From positions 122,285 through 186,284 of the forward strand of contig JAPLDR010000018.1 of assembly GCA_026391655.1 (NCBI GenBank): a stretch of 64,000 nt of DNA, given 5' to 3'. This document shows, piece by piece, positions 30,208 through 39,263 of this stretch (position 1 is the stretch's first letter; every line of letters starts with the position of its first letter). This DNA comes from Bacteroidia bacterium. Its GTDB lineage: Bacteria; Bacteroidota; Bacteroidia; Bacteroidales; Prolixibacteraceae. The position numbers and the translations under genes were made by a program. The notes beneath the pieces were generated by a model. It had not been told where the DNA came from. It made no database searches and saw only the letters and a program-made list of their open reading frames with translations.

Positions 30208-31254
30208 TTATCCGAAGTTCAGCAATTTAAAAATCCAATAAATAATTGCTGCCAAAGCCATCGAAACAGGGATGGTCAGAATCCAGGCATAAAGTAAACT
30301 CCTGGTAACCCCCCAGTGAACAGCGGAGACACGTTTTGTTATTCCTACTCCCATAATTGCGCCCGTTATGGTATGTGTTGTACTGACCGGAATTCCAAAT
30401 GCCTCGGTACCAAATAGCAACATAGCGCCAGCACTTTCGGCAGCGACTCCTTCAAATGGGGTAAGTTTCGTAATCTTTCCACCCATTGTTCGGATAATTC
30501 GCCATCCTCCAAGCATAGTCCCGGCAGAAATTGCAGTATAACAACCAAATACAATCCATAGAGGAATAGTATGTATCTTCCCAGCTTCGTTAAAAGTGAT
30601 ATGAGCCCATTCCGGTATTGAAGCAGGATTTGCAGCCTTAAAAAAGACGAGTAAAGAGGCAGCAATAATTCCCATTACTTTCTGAGCATCGTTTCCACCA
30701 TGTCCAAGACTGAACATTGCGGATGATATTAATTGTCCGATCTTAAACCACCGTTTCAATCTGAAAGGGTTGAAACTTTTAAAAATCCATAAAAGTGCAA
30801 TAGATAACAAATAGGAGAGCAACATCCCGATTAATGGAGCAAGAAAAATAAATGCCGCAATTTTCATAATCTTATCAGTATGCACAACACTCCAACCGGC
30901 GTATGCAATTGCAGCACCTGCAAATCCTCCGACAAGTGTATGCGACGAGCTTGAAGGAATTCCAAGGTACCAGGTGATCAGGTTCCAGATAATTGCTGCA
31001 ATGATACCCGCTAATATCACCTGAAGATTAATCGTTTGTGTATCAACGACTTTAGCTATAGTGTCTGCTATTCGTAATTCGAATATTGCATAAGCCGCAA
31101 AGTTGAAAAATGCAGCCCAGATCACAGCCTGTAAAGGAGTTAACACTTTGGTGGATACAACAGTAGCAATAGAATTTGCAGCATCGTGAAAGCCATTGAT
31201 AAAATCGAAAATAAAAGCCAGTACGATAATGGCAATTAAAATGGTAAATTCCAT
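30208..31254 (-). CDS. pit: PiT family inorganic phosphate transporter
   Basis: A 348-residue inner-membrane phosphate permease (metal-phosphate or sodium symport; known for the family). It has the two PiT signatures: FDFINGFHDAANSIATVVST near the N-terminus and MFSLGHGGNDAQKVMGI in the second half, plus GIPSSSSHTLVGG and GIPVSTTHTITGAI repeats. About ten hydrophobic segments are visible. It lies 72 bp after the DUF47 gene in the same direction; that pair is a standard PiT plus accessory-protein arrangement. A PhoU-like gene and a PhoR/PhoB-type pair follow nearby, so phosphate control is likely. It converges with the GH13 gene across 17 bp with no obvious terminator. Confidence 0.95.
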   Translation of the reverse strand: MEFTILIAIIVLAFIFDFINGFHDAANSIATVVSTKVLTPLQAVIWAAFFNFAAYAIFELRIADTIAKVVDTQTINLQVILAGIIAAIIWNLITWYLGIPSSSSHTLVGGFAGAAIAYAGWSVVHTDKIMKIAAFIFLAPLIGMLLSYLLSIALLWIFKSFNPFRLKRWFKIGQLISSAMFSLGHGGNDAQKVMGIIAASLLVFFKAANPASIPEWAHITFNEAGKIHTIPLWIVFGCYTAISAGTMLGGWRIIRTMGGKITKLTPFEGVAAESAGAMLLFGTEAFGIPVSTTHTITGAIMGVGITKRVSAVHWGVTRSLLYAWILTIPVSMALAAIIYWIFKLLNFG

Positions 31255-31326
31255 AAGGTGTTAATTAATATTGAGCATATTATACCGCCAATTATTCGTT
31301 CCGAAAAACGAAAACATCAGTTATAC

Positions 31327-31974
31327 TTATGATATTTTAACAATGATTGATGAAAAGACATTGGCAAGATCGTCACATTTGTCAATTGCCTTTTCGAGGG
31401 AGGCCAGGATATCGCGTTTCTTAATCAGATCAATCGCGTTGGTTTCCACCTCGAAAAGTTCGGAGAGGAATTCCTGATACAAGTAATCGACTTCGCTTTC
31501 ATAATCGCTGATCTTGGCACAGGAATCGGTGAATTTCAGAAAATCGGATGCACTTCTGACACTGCGAAGGACTAATTGAATCTCTTTGTTGGCAGCATGT
31601 ATGTAGTCTGCAATTTTGCCAAACTCCTCAGGGAATGTCGGAAGTTTGTAAAAATGAACCCTTGTAGAAGCGGTGTGGATATAGTCGATTACATCATCCA
31701 TTGTCGAAATAAGCTGATGAATATCCTCGCGATCAAAAGGTGTTATAAACGTACCATTCAACTCGACAAGAAGTTTATGCGTAATGACATCGCCTTTGTG
31801 CTCAGCTTCTTTTATTAACTTGATGTACACTTCGCGTTGAACCAGATCATCTTCGTCCATCAGCTTGATCAACAATTCAGATGCAAGAACCAGATTATTG
31901 GCGGCTTCGTTAAACAGAGGAAAGAACTTGCGGTCTTTTGGAACAAGAAATCCGAAAATTTTGTCCAGATTCAT
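31327..31974 (-). CDS. DUF47 (PhoU-like) PiT accessory protein
   Basis: A 215-residue all-helical cytoplasmic protein. It opens with KIFGFLVPKDRKFFPLFNEAA and carries the DUF47 words EAEHKGDVITHKL and FITPFDREDIHQLISTMDDVIDYI, the latter with acidic residues that bind metal in PhoU relatives. DUF47 proteins are usually coded next to PiT and are thought to regulate it. Here it is directly upstream of pit in one operon. TAAATTTG at about 32013-32020 (minus strand) is a good -7 box about 40 bp before the ATG, though no -33 TTG was found at the right distance. Confidence 0.92.
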   Translation of the reverse strand: MNLDKIFGFLVPKDRKFFPLFNEAANNLVLASELLIKLMDEDDLVQREVYIKLIKEAEHKGDVITHKLLVELNGTFITPFDREDIHQLISTMDDVIDYIHTASTRVHFYKLPTFPEEFGKIADYIHAANKEIQLVLRSVRSASDFLKFTDSCAKISDYESEVDYLYQEFLSELFEVETNAIDLIKKRDILASLEKAIDKCDDLANVFSSIIVKIS

Positions 31975-32083
31975 AGTTTTTGCAGTTTAATTAATCTCAG
32001 TATTTAAAGTTGCAAATTTATAACTTTCTTATGGAGGATTTGCTGATTTATGGTAGTAACACGTATATTTTAATTGATTTTGA

Positions 32084-32100
32084 TGAATTCAAGGAATTCA
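32084..32100. promoter_or_regulatory. Dyad TGAATTC-N3-GAATTCA upstream of DUF47-pit
   Basis: A perfect 7-bp inverted repeat with a 3-bp spacer lies about 65 bp upstream of the putative -7 box of the DUF47-pit operon and downstream of the PhoU-like gene. It may be an operator or a chance palindrome. Confidence 0.35.
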
Positions 32101-32145
32101 ATTCGTAATTATCTGAACGTAAGGTGGAGTGTTGGGTTCAATTGA

Positions 32146-32928
32146 TCAGGATTTTGTGTAGGATACAAAATCCCGTGTGGCTTTTAGCAAATTCACTGTC
32201 TGCAAAAGCAGGTGTTTTGTTTCGGACATCACCCCAAAATACAGAATAGAGTTACTGGTATTGGTCTCTTTCCTTTTAATTCGGTGGATTTCCTGCTTCT
32301 CCAGTTCGCGCATCAATTCAAGTATAGACTGACGCTTCTGGATCAGTTCGGCAATTTGTTCAAACCGTGATTCCTTGATGATATGAAGAGCAAAATTCAG
32401 AAAATCTGTAACATGACTGCTGAACTGGGTCAATTCTGTATTTTGATCTTCAGCAAATGGTTTATAATTGTTCATCAAATGCTCATTAAGCGGACTAACC
32501 ACATACTTAATTGAATGAGCCATTTCGCGCAAATAATCAACTATTTGCACATAAAAATGTCCCGTTTCAATCGAACCCTGCTGAAGTTGCTGAAGAATCA
32601 AGAAGGTATTTGCTTTCAGCTTTCTGACTCTTTGATTAAACTCTTCAATCTCCGTCTCAATCTCACCCAAAAGCTTTCTGTTTTCGGAATGAAAACCTGA
32701 AATCCCCAAATAATATGCCTTGGAAATCATGATGATTGCATTTGAAGAATCTTCAGTGGTTTTAACCAAAATACTTTCAGCTTTTACCGAAGTCTCCGAA
32801 AACTCATCGGGTCCAGACAAGTTGGTTTCACCTTTCGAAATTTTTTTACGATCACGGGAAAAAGTCAAAATTACCCACCCTACTAAAATTCCTAAAATAA
32901 ACCAAATAAGCGAATATAATTTTTCCAT
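32146..32928 (-). CDS. Membrane-anchored PhoU-like helical protein
   Basis: A 260-residue protein with one N-terminal membrane helix (LIWFILGILVGWVILTF, residues about 5-21) and a charged linker. Two long helical blocks follow; they resemble PhoU-type domains fused to the C-terminus of some phosphate transporters (ETEIEEFNQRVRKLKANTF; the KYVVSPLNEHLMNNYKPF loop; QKRQSILELMRELEKQEIHRIK). In those transporters the block is part of the permease; here it is a separate membrane-tethered gene next to DUF47 and pit. It may sense or damp phosphate uptake. ATG 32928 is preferred because the longer frame lacks a normal start. The family assignment is by fold impression and context, not by a sharp motif. 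Confidence 0.65.
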   Translation of the reverse strand: MEKLYSLIWFILGILVGWVILTFSRDRKKISKGETNLSGPDEFSETSVKAESILVKTTEDSSNAIIMISKAYYLGISGFHSENRKLLGEIETEIEEFNQRVRKLKANTFLILQQLQQGSIETGHFYVQIVDYLREMAHSIKYVVSPLNEHLMNNYKPFAEDQNTELTQFSSHVTDFLNFALHIIKESRFEQIAELIQKRQSILELMRELEKQEIHRIKRKETNTSNSILYFGVMSETKHLLLQTVNLLKATRDFVSYTKS

Positions 32929-33089
32929 TAAAAACAAACTTTATCGAACTTACAAATGTATTTCTGATAAAGGTTCTTAACACCCATTATTGTATTAAAT
33001 AAATGTTAATTAGTGATTAACAGTTGAAAATTTTTAGAAAGGCTAAATAAATATAACTTTACTTGCTCTAATTTTAATAATTATCGACG

Positions 33090-34139
33090 ATGATCTCAAT
33101 AAAGTCAACCACGCCACAAAAACTCTCACTCATTTCATCTGTTATCATCACAGTGTTTAGTTCTGCATTGCTGATCATTTCGCATTGGCTGGGTTGGGAG
33201 ATCTGGATGATCACTTTCATTCCGATCACATTTGTGATATCCTACTTTACCACACTTTATATTCTATCGGTACTGATTAATGATAAAATCACCCCTATCT
33301 ATAAAACAATCAGAGAGGTACCAATAGAAGGGAAACGGATGACCAGACTGATCTACGGGACACGAGACATTATTGCAGAAGTCGATCAGGAGGTCAAGCT
33401 ATGGGCTGAAGATAAACTGGCAGAGATTGACCGGTTGCGTGATCTCGAAAAATACCGGAAAGACTTTGTTGGAAATGTTTCGCACGAACTCAAGACTCCG
33501 ATATTTAATATTCAGGGGTATATCCTGACATTGCTTGACGGAGGTTTGGAAGATCCAAAAATCAACCGTCTTTACCTCGAGCGGACTGAAAAAAGTATCG
33601 ATAGGATGATCAGTATCGTTGAAGACCTCGAATCGATCACAAAACTTGAATCGGGCGAGATGAAACTCAATATTGAACCATTCGACCTGGTAAAACTGAC
33701 AGAGGAGGTATTTGAGCTCGAATTGCGCGATGCAAACACAAGGAGGATTAGTATGAACCTCGCAGTAAAAGCTAATAAACCTGTGATTGTCATGGCCGAT
33801 AAGAAACGAATCTTTGAAGTCATCAGTAACCTGGTCGGAAATGCCATTAAATATGGAAAAAAAGGGGGAAACGTAAATGTTGTTTTCTACGACATGGATA
33901 AGATGGTACTTATTGAGGTGAGCGACGACGGAATTGGTATTGAGAAGAAAGATCTGATCAGAATTTTTGAACGTTTTTACCGCGTCGATAAAAGCAGATC
34001 AAGAATGCAGGGAGGAACAGGGTTAGGACTTTCAATCGTTAAGCATATCATTGAGGCGCACGAGCAGACTATAAACGTTAAAAGTCAGACAGATAAAGGA
34101 ACAACCTTTACTTTTATGCTTGAAAAACTCAATAAATAA
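33090..34139 (+). CDS. phoR: PhoR-like sensor histidine kinase
   Basis: A 349-residue membrane kinase. Two N-terminal helices (residues about 12-34 and 38-60) with almost no periplasmic loop are followed by a HAMP/linker-like helix. HisKA carries the phosphoacceptor in NVSHELKTPIFNI (His132); HATPase has NLVGNAIKYGKKGG (N-box), DDGIGIEKKD (G1) and GGTGLGLSIVKH (G2). The short loop and absence of a PAS domain match PhoR-type kinases that sense through transporter/PhoU contact. It is followed 87 bp on by a PhoB-type regulator and flanked by pit, DUF47 and a PhoU-like gene, which supports phosphate starvation sensing. The symbol is by context. Confidence 0.85.
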   Translation: MISIKSTTPQKLSLISSVIITVFSSALLIISHWLGWEIWMITFIPITFVISYFTTLYILSVLINDKITPIYKTIREVPIEGKRMTRLIYGTRDIIAEVDQEVKLWAEDKLAEIDRLRDLEKYRKDFVGNVSHELKTPIFNIQGYILTLLDGGLEDPKINRLYLERTEKSIDRMISIVEDLESITKLESGEMKLNIEPFDLVKLTEEVFELELRDANTRRISMNLAVKANKPVIVMADKKRIFEVISNLVGNAIKYGKKGGNVNVVFYDMDKMVLIEVSDDGIGIEKKDLIRIFERFYRVDKSRSRMQGGTGLGLSIVKHIIEAHEQTINVKSQTDKGTTFTFMLEKLNK

Positions 34140-34226
34140 AAAAAATATTTTCTGCCCTATAACACCGTATTCTAATTATTGCTAAATTTAATTCATTGAA
34201 ATTCACAAACTCAGATTTTATAAACC

Positions 34227-34928
34227 ATGGTAGAAAAAGATAATACTCCGCGTATACTTCTTGTCGACGACGAGGAGGATATTCTTGAATTTGTTAGTTA
34301 TAATCTTCAACGTGAGGGCTTTAGAGTTTTTTCTGCCCGCAATGGTTTGGAAGCAATCGAGATGGCAGGTAAAGTTAAACCTGATCTTGTTATCCTCGAT
34401 GTGATGATGCCGGAGATGGACGGCATAGCAGCATGTGAAGAAATCAGAAAACTTCCCTCCTGCAAAAATGTTATCATCGCATTTCTGACTGCAAGAGGTG
34501 AAGATTATTCTCAGATTGCAGGGTTTGAGGCTGGTGCAGACGATTATATTACCAAGCCAATTCGCCCAAAGGTTCTAATTAGTCGCGTGAAAGCGCTGCT
34601 TAAGAGGTCTGGAGGAATCAATGCCGATGCAACCGGAAATGACAAGATCCTGAATATCGGAGATATGGTGATTGATAAAGAGCGGTACGTTCTAATAATT
34701 GAAGGAAGAGAACTTACCTTGCCAAGGAAAGAATTTGAACTCCTTTCGTTGTTGGTATCCAAACCCGATAAAGTATTCACGCGCGACGAAATTTACAAAG
34801 GAGTCTGGGGTAATAATGTTATTGTAGGCGACCGGACCATTGATGTCCATATCAGGAAACTGCGCGAGAAAATCGGAAATGACCATATCCGCACTCTCAA
34901 AGGTATCGGCTATAAATTTATTATCTAG
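34227..34928 (+). CDS. phoB: PhoB/OmpR-family response regulator
   Basis: A 233-residue response regulator. The receiver has the acidic pair LVDDEED, phosphoacceptor Asp58 in VILDVMMPEMDG, Thr in FLTARGED and Lys in YITKPIRP. The C-terminal winged helix starts near LNIGDMVIDKERYV and has LPRKEFELLSLLVSKPDKVFTR and the recognition region TIDVHIRKLREKIG. It is partner to the kinase just upstream. The PhoB label rests on neighbouring phosphate genes. It ends 6 bp before a convergent membrane protein gene. Confidence 0.88.
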   Translation: MVEKDNTPRILLVDDEEDILEFVSYNLQREGFRVFSARNGLEAIEMAGKVKPDLVILDVMMPEMDGIAACEEIRKLPSCKNVIIAFLTARGEDYSQIAGFEAGADDYITKPIRPKVLISRVKALLKRSGGINADATGNDKILNIGDMVIDKERYVLIIEGRELTLPRKEFELLSLLVSKPDKVFTRDEIYKGVWGNNVIVGDRTIDVHIRKLREKIGNDHIRTLKGIGYKFII

Positions 34929-34934
34929 CCCGGA

Positions 34935-35540
34935 TCAGATATACCTGAATACCAAAAACAATATTCCGAATCCAATCATATACCCGGCGAAAATCTGCGC
35001 CGGGTTATTTTTTTCAAGCGCTAACTGAGAAAATCCAGTCAATCCACCTGCAATCAGAACTGCCGTCAGGAAAAATGGATTGAAAACACCAAGTCTCAGC
35101 ATGATCGCTATTGAAACTCCGGCTATCGCTCCCATTCCGGCCATATGTGAGCTGATATTCCAGCGAAGAGAAATCAATGAGAGTGTGATTAGAACCAGCG
35201 TTCCGGCCAGGAATACGGCCTTGAAGAATCCGGACAATGGCATTTTCGAAAGAAAATAATAACCTAAATAATAGCTGATTGCCGTGAATATATAGATCAT
35301 TGTTAATTCAGGAAACATCCCCTTGTCATTAAAGTGCTTTTTAATTATTCCAACAGAAATTATAAAAACCAAAGGGATAAAACAGGTGGAAACGAGTGTT
35401 GTCAACATCACTATTTGCCTGATTTCCACAGACATAAATGCAACATAAAGGTTGGTTCTGAAAAGGATAAGCATCCCTATTGTTGAAATCAGCAAAGGAT
35501 GGAACAAAACCTGCACAATTCTCGCCAATATCTTCTCCAT
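34935..35540 (-). CDS. PAP2-like integral membrane protein
   Basis: A 201-residue protein with about six hydrophobic segments. Near the C-terminus, NISSHMAGMGAIAG and NPAQIFAGYMIGF sit where PAP2 lipid phosphatases carry their SGH and SRxxxxxHxxxD motifs. The first histidine is present but the second motif is not canonical, so catalysis is doubtful. Bacteroidota genomes commonly have this gene next to others of unrelated function. It lies 24 bp downstream of rpoN on the same strand and may be co-transcribed. I would call it a PAP2-related membrane protein of unknown role. Confidence 0.7.
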   Translation of the reverse strand: MEKILARIVQVLFHPLLISTIGMLILFRTNLYVAFMSVEIRQIVMLTTLVSTCFIPLVFIISVGIIKKHFNDKGMFPELTMIYIFTAISYYLGYYFLSKMPLSGFFKAVFLAGTLVLITLSLISLRWNISSHMAGMGAIAGVSIAIMLRLGVFNPFFLTAVLIAGGLTGFSQLALEKNNPAQIFAGYMIGFGILFLVFRYI

Positions 35541-35564
35541 AAAAGCATGTTAATACAGTTAAAT

Positions 35565-37022
35565 CTAAAGTTCCTTTCGCATCCTGGCAACAGGAATTTC
35601 AAGTTGTTCCCGATATTTAGCTACGGTCCTACGCGCAATTTCATAGCCTTTGTCATTGAGTATCTGAGTGAGGTCGTCATCATTAAGAGGCTTACGTTTA
35701 CTCTCATCATCAATACATTCCCGTAATATTGATTTAATCTCGCGTGTCGAAACCTCTTCACCGTTATCTTTTTGCATCGACTCCGAGAAAAAGAATTTCA
35801 ACGGATAAATCCCAAAATGGGTCTGAATGTATTTACTGTTCGAGACCCTCGATATCGTCGAAATATCAAGTCCTGTGCGATCGGCAATATCTTTCAATAT
35901 CATGGGACGCATTTTCGTTTCGTCCCCCTCCATAAAATACTCCTTCTGATACATCATTATTTCAGTCATCACGAGCATAAGGGTCTCTTGCCTTTGCTTA
36001 ATGGCATCGATAAACCACTTAGCTGAATCAATCTTCTGTTTGACAAACAGGACAGCTTCCTTCACATCGCGGGTCATCGCTTTACGATTATCGTGGTAAG
36101 ACCGAAGCATATTTGTATAATGGCGACTGATATTCAGTTCGGGTACATTCTTCTGGTTCAGACTGAGTTGCAGTTCATCATCAACAACTTCGAGAATGAA
36201 ATCGGGAATGATCGCCTGATTTCCCTGACTGATGCTGTTACTGAACGAGCTTCCGGGTTTTGGATTCAGTTTAAGGATTTCGTCAATTGCACCTTTCAAT
36301 GTCTCTTCATCCACTCCAAATTTCCGGGAAATCTTATCGAAATGCTTACGTGTAAACTCATCAAAGGCATCGCGAAGAATTTGCCCTGCCAGTTTGATCT
36401 CCGGTTTTTGGTCGTTCTTGCGAAAAATCTGTAATCTGAGGCACTCTCTGAGATTTCGTGCGCCAACCCCAGACGGATCAAGTTCCTGAATAATCCTGAG
36501 AATCCTGATCAATTCAATCTCATTGGTTTTAACATTTTGCGTAAACTCAAGATCATCAACAATTGAAGCTATATCGCGACGTAAATAACCATCTTCGTCG
36601 ATATTCCCTATAATGTGTTCTGCCAGAATGCTCTCGCGTTCGTCGAGCATCTCCATGCTTACCTGATCCTGCAAATACTCGTGAAAAGATGTACCGTCTG
36701 AAAAGGGGACATCAGTCACTTTATCATCTTTCGAAGAGTTTTGGGTGTTATAACGGTAGGTCGGATAATCTTCTTCGTTCAGATAATCGCTTACTGAAAA
36801 CTCTTCATTATCGCGGTCTTCATTCGTTTTTAAATCATTGGAATAGTCTTCTTCTGCCGATCCAAACTCTTCGTTTTCGATTTCGAGCACAGGATTCTCT
36901 TCAAGCTCTTTTTTTATCCGTTGCTCAAGCAGTAAACCAGGCAATTCCAACAGCTTGATAACCTGTATCTGCTGTGGAGAAAGCTTTTGAAGTAGTTTCT
37001 GTTGAAGACTTAGTTTCTGCAT
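35565..37022 (-). CDS. rpoN: RNA polymerase sigma-54 factor
   Basis: A 485-residue sigma-54. Region I is glutamine- and leucine-rich (LQQKLLQKLSPQQIQVIKLLELP) and contacts activators and core. A very acidic region II (about residues 45-90) follows. The core-binding domain (LQDQVSMEM, EHIIGNIDEDGYL) precedes the DNA-binding domain with the helix-turn-helix (TGLDISTISRVSNSKYIQT) and the C-terminal RpoN box ARRTVAKYREQ, which reads the -24 promoter element. Length and order are normal. Bacteroidota often carry one copy. No -24/-12 promoter was noticed in the window by eye. Confidence 0.97.
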   Translation of the reverse strand: MQKLSLQQKLLQKLSPQQIQVIKLLELPGLLLEQRIKKELEENPVLEIENEEFGSAEEDYSNDLKTNEDRDNEEFSVSDYLNEEDYPTYRYNTQNSSKDDKVTDVPFSDGTSFHEYLQDQVSMEMLDERESILAEHIIGNIDEDGYLRRDIASIVDDLEFTQNVKTNEIELIRILRIIQELDPSGVGARNLRECLRLQIFRKNDQKPEIKLAGQILRDAFDEFTRKHFDKISRKFGVDEETLKGAIDEILKLNPKPGSSFSNSISQGNQAIIPDFILEVVDDELQLSLNQKNVPELNISRHYTNMLRSYHDNRKAMTRDVKEAVLFVKQKIDSAKWFIDAIKQRQETLMLVMTEIMMYQKEYFMEGDETKMRPMILKDIADRTGLDISTISRVSNSKYIQTHFGIYPLKFFFSESMQKDNGEEVSTREIKSILRECIDDESKRKPLNDDDLTQILNDKGYEIARRTVAKYREQLEIPVARMRKEL

Positions 37023-37086
37023 AATTTGTTATACCCTTTTTCCGTCCGAAAGGTAAAAAATTTTATCGAGCATACGAAGAAAACAG

Positions 37087-37119
37087 TAAAAACCCCGGCA
37101 GAATATGATTCTCCGGGGT
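37087..37119 (-). terminator. Intrinsic terminator after asnS
   Basis: On the minus strand ACCCCGG (37113-37119) pairs with CCGGGGT (37092-37098). An inner AGAAT/ATTCT stem and a CAT loop extend the hairpin, and TTTTT follows. It lies about 140 bp past the asnS stop. Confidence 0.9.
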
Positions 37120-37230
37120 CAATATTATCAGTTCTTTATCAAAATGGCAAGGCGCCAATTTGAAAATGGGAAGGTGAGAAAATGAGAAAAAATATCACTC
37201 CTGCCAATTGCCTGTTCCCTTCCAACTTTC

Positions 37231-37258
37231 GTCTTCGGACTTCGGTCTTCCGACTTTC
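37231..37258. repeat. 7-nt word array GTCTTCG/GACTTCG
   Basis: Four 7-nt units in tandem (GTCTTCG, GACTTCG, GTCTTCC, GACTTTC) end 4 bp before the asnS stop codon. It is one of several short-period arrays in gene gaps of this window. Confidence 0.6.
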
Positions 37259-37261
37259 CAA

Positions 37262-38701
37262 TTAAAACTCGCAATTTTTGGGTGTACGGGCAAAAGGTAT
37301 AACGTCGCGAATATTGCCCATTCCCGTAACAAAAAGGAGAAGCCGCTCAAATCCAAGACCGAAACCTGCGTGAGGACATCCGCCAAACCGACGCGTATCG
37401 AGATACCACTGCATATCTTCTTTCGGAATATTCATTTCATCCATCCGTTTTTCCAGCATATCGAGCCGCTCTTCACGCTGTGAACCACCAATAATTTCAC
37501 CGATCTGCGGGAATAACACATCCATGGCCGAAACTGTTTTTCCGTTGTCGTCCATCCGCATGTAGAAAGCTTTGATCTCTTTGGGATAATTGGTAAGAAT
37601 CACAGGTTTTTTAAATTCCACTTCAACGAGGAATCGTTCGTGTTCGCTCTGTAAATCTGCACCATAACCGGTGATAGGATACTGGAACTTACCTTTTTTA
37701 TTCTGTTTTGAATTCTTCAGGATGTCGATTGCGTCGGTATAGGTAAGTCTGACAAAATCATTGTCGGCAACAAACTTCAACTTTTCGATCAGCTCCATCG
37801 AACGCTGATCGGCGGGCTTATTCTTTTCTTCTTCAACCAATCTGCTGCTCAGGAAGATCAGATCGTCCATGCAATGTTCCAAAGCATATCGTATCAGGTA
37901 TTTTAGAAATTCCTCCGCCAAATCCATATTATCGTTCAGATCGAAAAATGCTACCTCCGGCTCAATCATCCAGAACTCTGCAAGATGGCGTGAAGTGTTC
38001 GAATTCTCTGCACGGAAAGTCGGGCCAAAAGTGTAAATCCGCGATAAAGCCATCGCAAACAGTTCTCCTTCGAGCTGTCCCGAAACGGTAAGATTTGCCG
38101 CTTTGCCGAAGAAATCCTGGCTAAAATCAACATTTCCCTCCTCATTCAGCGGTGCATCTTTTGCCGGAAGCGTTGTAACACGAAACATCTCGCCGGCACC
38201 TTCAGCATCAGAACTCGTAATGATAGGAGTATGAACATTATAAAAACCTCTGTCGTTGAAGAAATTGTGTATTGCAAATATCATGGCATGACGGATGCGG
38301 AAAATTGCACTATAAGTAGCCGTACGTGGCCGAAGGTGAGCTACTTCGCGCAGAAATTCGAGCGAATGGCGTTTCGGTTGAATCGGATATTTCTCAGGAT
38401 CGGCGACCCCGATCACCTCAAGCGCAGAGGCCTGTAATTCAACTGCCTGGCCAGAACCACCTGATGCAACAAGTATTCCCGTTGCACCGATAGCTGCACC
38501 TGTGTTGATACTCTTGAAAATCTCTTCCCCAAAGGTTTCAACATCGGCAACTACCTGCAAATTATGAATCGTTGAGCCGTCATTTAAGGCAATAAAATTC
38601 ACATTCTTGCTTCCCCGGCGGGTACGCACCCAACCTTTTACAGCTATTTCGGCGCCAACCTGACCCGTTTTTAAAATATCAACAATTCGTAAGTTCTTCA
38701 T
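37262..38701 (-). CDS. asnS: Asparaginyl-tRNA synthetase
   Basis: A 479-residue class II synthetase that charges tRNA-Asn in the cytoplasm. The N-terminal OB-fold anticodon-binding domain has [23 protein letters not shown]. The catalytic core has class II motif 1 ([23 protein letters not shown]), motif 2 ([21 protein letters not shown]) and motif 3 ([25 protein letters not shown]). The ending PRTPKNCEF is typical of AsnRS. ATG 38701 ([11 protein letters not shown]) is preferred over the longer frame start. The gene ends in a short-word array and is followed by a strong terminator. Confidence 0.97.
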   Translation of the reverse strand: MKNLRIVDILKTGQVGAEIAVKGWVRTRRGSKNVNFIALNDGSTIHNLQVVADVETFGEEIFKSINTGAAIGATGILVASGGSGQAVELQASALEVIGVADPEKYPIQPKRHSLEFLREVAHLRPRTATYSAIFRIRHAMIFAIHNFFNDRGFYNVHTPIITSSDAEGAGEMFRVTTLPAKDAPLNEEGNVDFSQDFFGKAANLTVSGQLEGELFAMALSRIYTFGPTFRAENSNTSRHLAEFWMIEPEVAFFDLNDNMDLAEEFLKYLIRYALEHCMDDLIFLSSRLVEEEKNKPADQRSMELIEKLKFVADNDFVRLTYTDAIDILKNSKQNKKGKFQYPITGYGADLQSEHERFLVEVEFKKPVILTNYPKEIKAFYMRMDDNGKTVSAMDVLFPQIGEIIGGSQREERLDMLEKRMDEMNIPKEDMQWYLDTRRFGGCPHAGFGLGFERLLLFVTGMGNIRDVIPFARTPKNCEF

Positions 38702-38859
38702 CTTATTTGTTCTAGCTTGTGAAATCCTCAAAGATTAATTTTGTGGAATAATTCAACCGCAAAAGTAAAATTTTTTGCCCCTTCTGCGAACCAATTCATA
38801 ACGAATCTTTTTATTCTTAACAAAGACCTAATATTCGTATTTTTGCAAAAAGTTAAGCA

Positions 38860-39201
38860 ATGAAAGCACCCGATAATTGGAAGGATTTATGCGAACATCT
38901 GACAGGAATGTTTGGAATTGACGTCGATTTGAACGGCGTACTTTTTCTTGTTGGGATTCGCGAACGGGGATTAACCTTTCAGAAGTTCTCCAAAGAAGAG
39001 AAATTGAACCTGATCAACCTGGGGAGTTGCACTCTTTACCAGGAGATGGGATTGATAGAATTAAGTGGTGAAGATAAAGAAGGTTGGCCCATCTTCCGTC
39101 AAAAAGCACTTGCACCAGTTATTGCAGAGGAACTTAAACTAAAAACGCTTCAGGATTGCGCCATAAAGTATTTTAAAAAAGTTTTTGACGGAAAGGATTG
39201 A
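38860..39201 (+). CDS. Conserved hypothetical protein
   Basis: A 113-residue soluble protein with no signal peptide or membrane segment. It is acidic to neutral and helix-rich, with words such as DLCEHLTGMFGIDVDLNGVLFLVGIRERG and IKYFKKVFDGKD, and its codon use is like its neighbours. I do not recognise a functional domain, though small proteins of this kind are common in Bacteroidota next to tRNA synthetase genes. A good -7 box (TATTTTTG at 38838-38845) lies 15 bp before the ATG, in the gap shared with divergent asnS. Confidence 0.75.
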   Translation: MKAPDNWKDLCEHLTGMFGIDVDLNGVLFLVGIRERGLTFQKFSKEEKLNLINLGSCTLYQEMGLIELSGEDKEGWPIFRQKALAPVIAEELKLKTLQDCAIKYFKKVFDGKD

Positions 39202-39263
39202 AGCGCTATAAGTTCGAAGTTGTTCTCAATTCCAAAAGGCCTCCATAGGAAAAAGATACTGAA

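Noticed and set aside
36093..36489. Plus-strand frames of 85-113 residues opposite rpoN
   Set aside because: They overlap a complete, conserved sigma-54 gene on the other strand.
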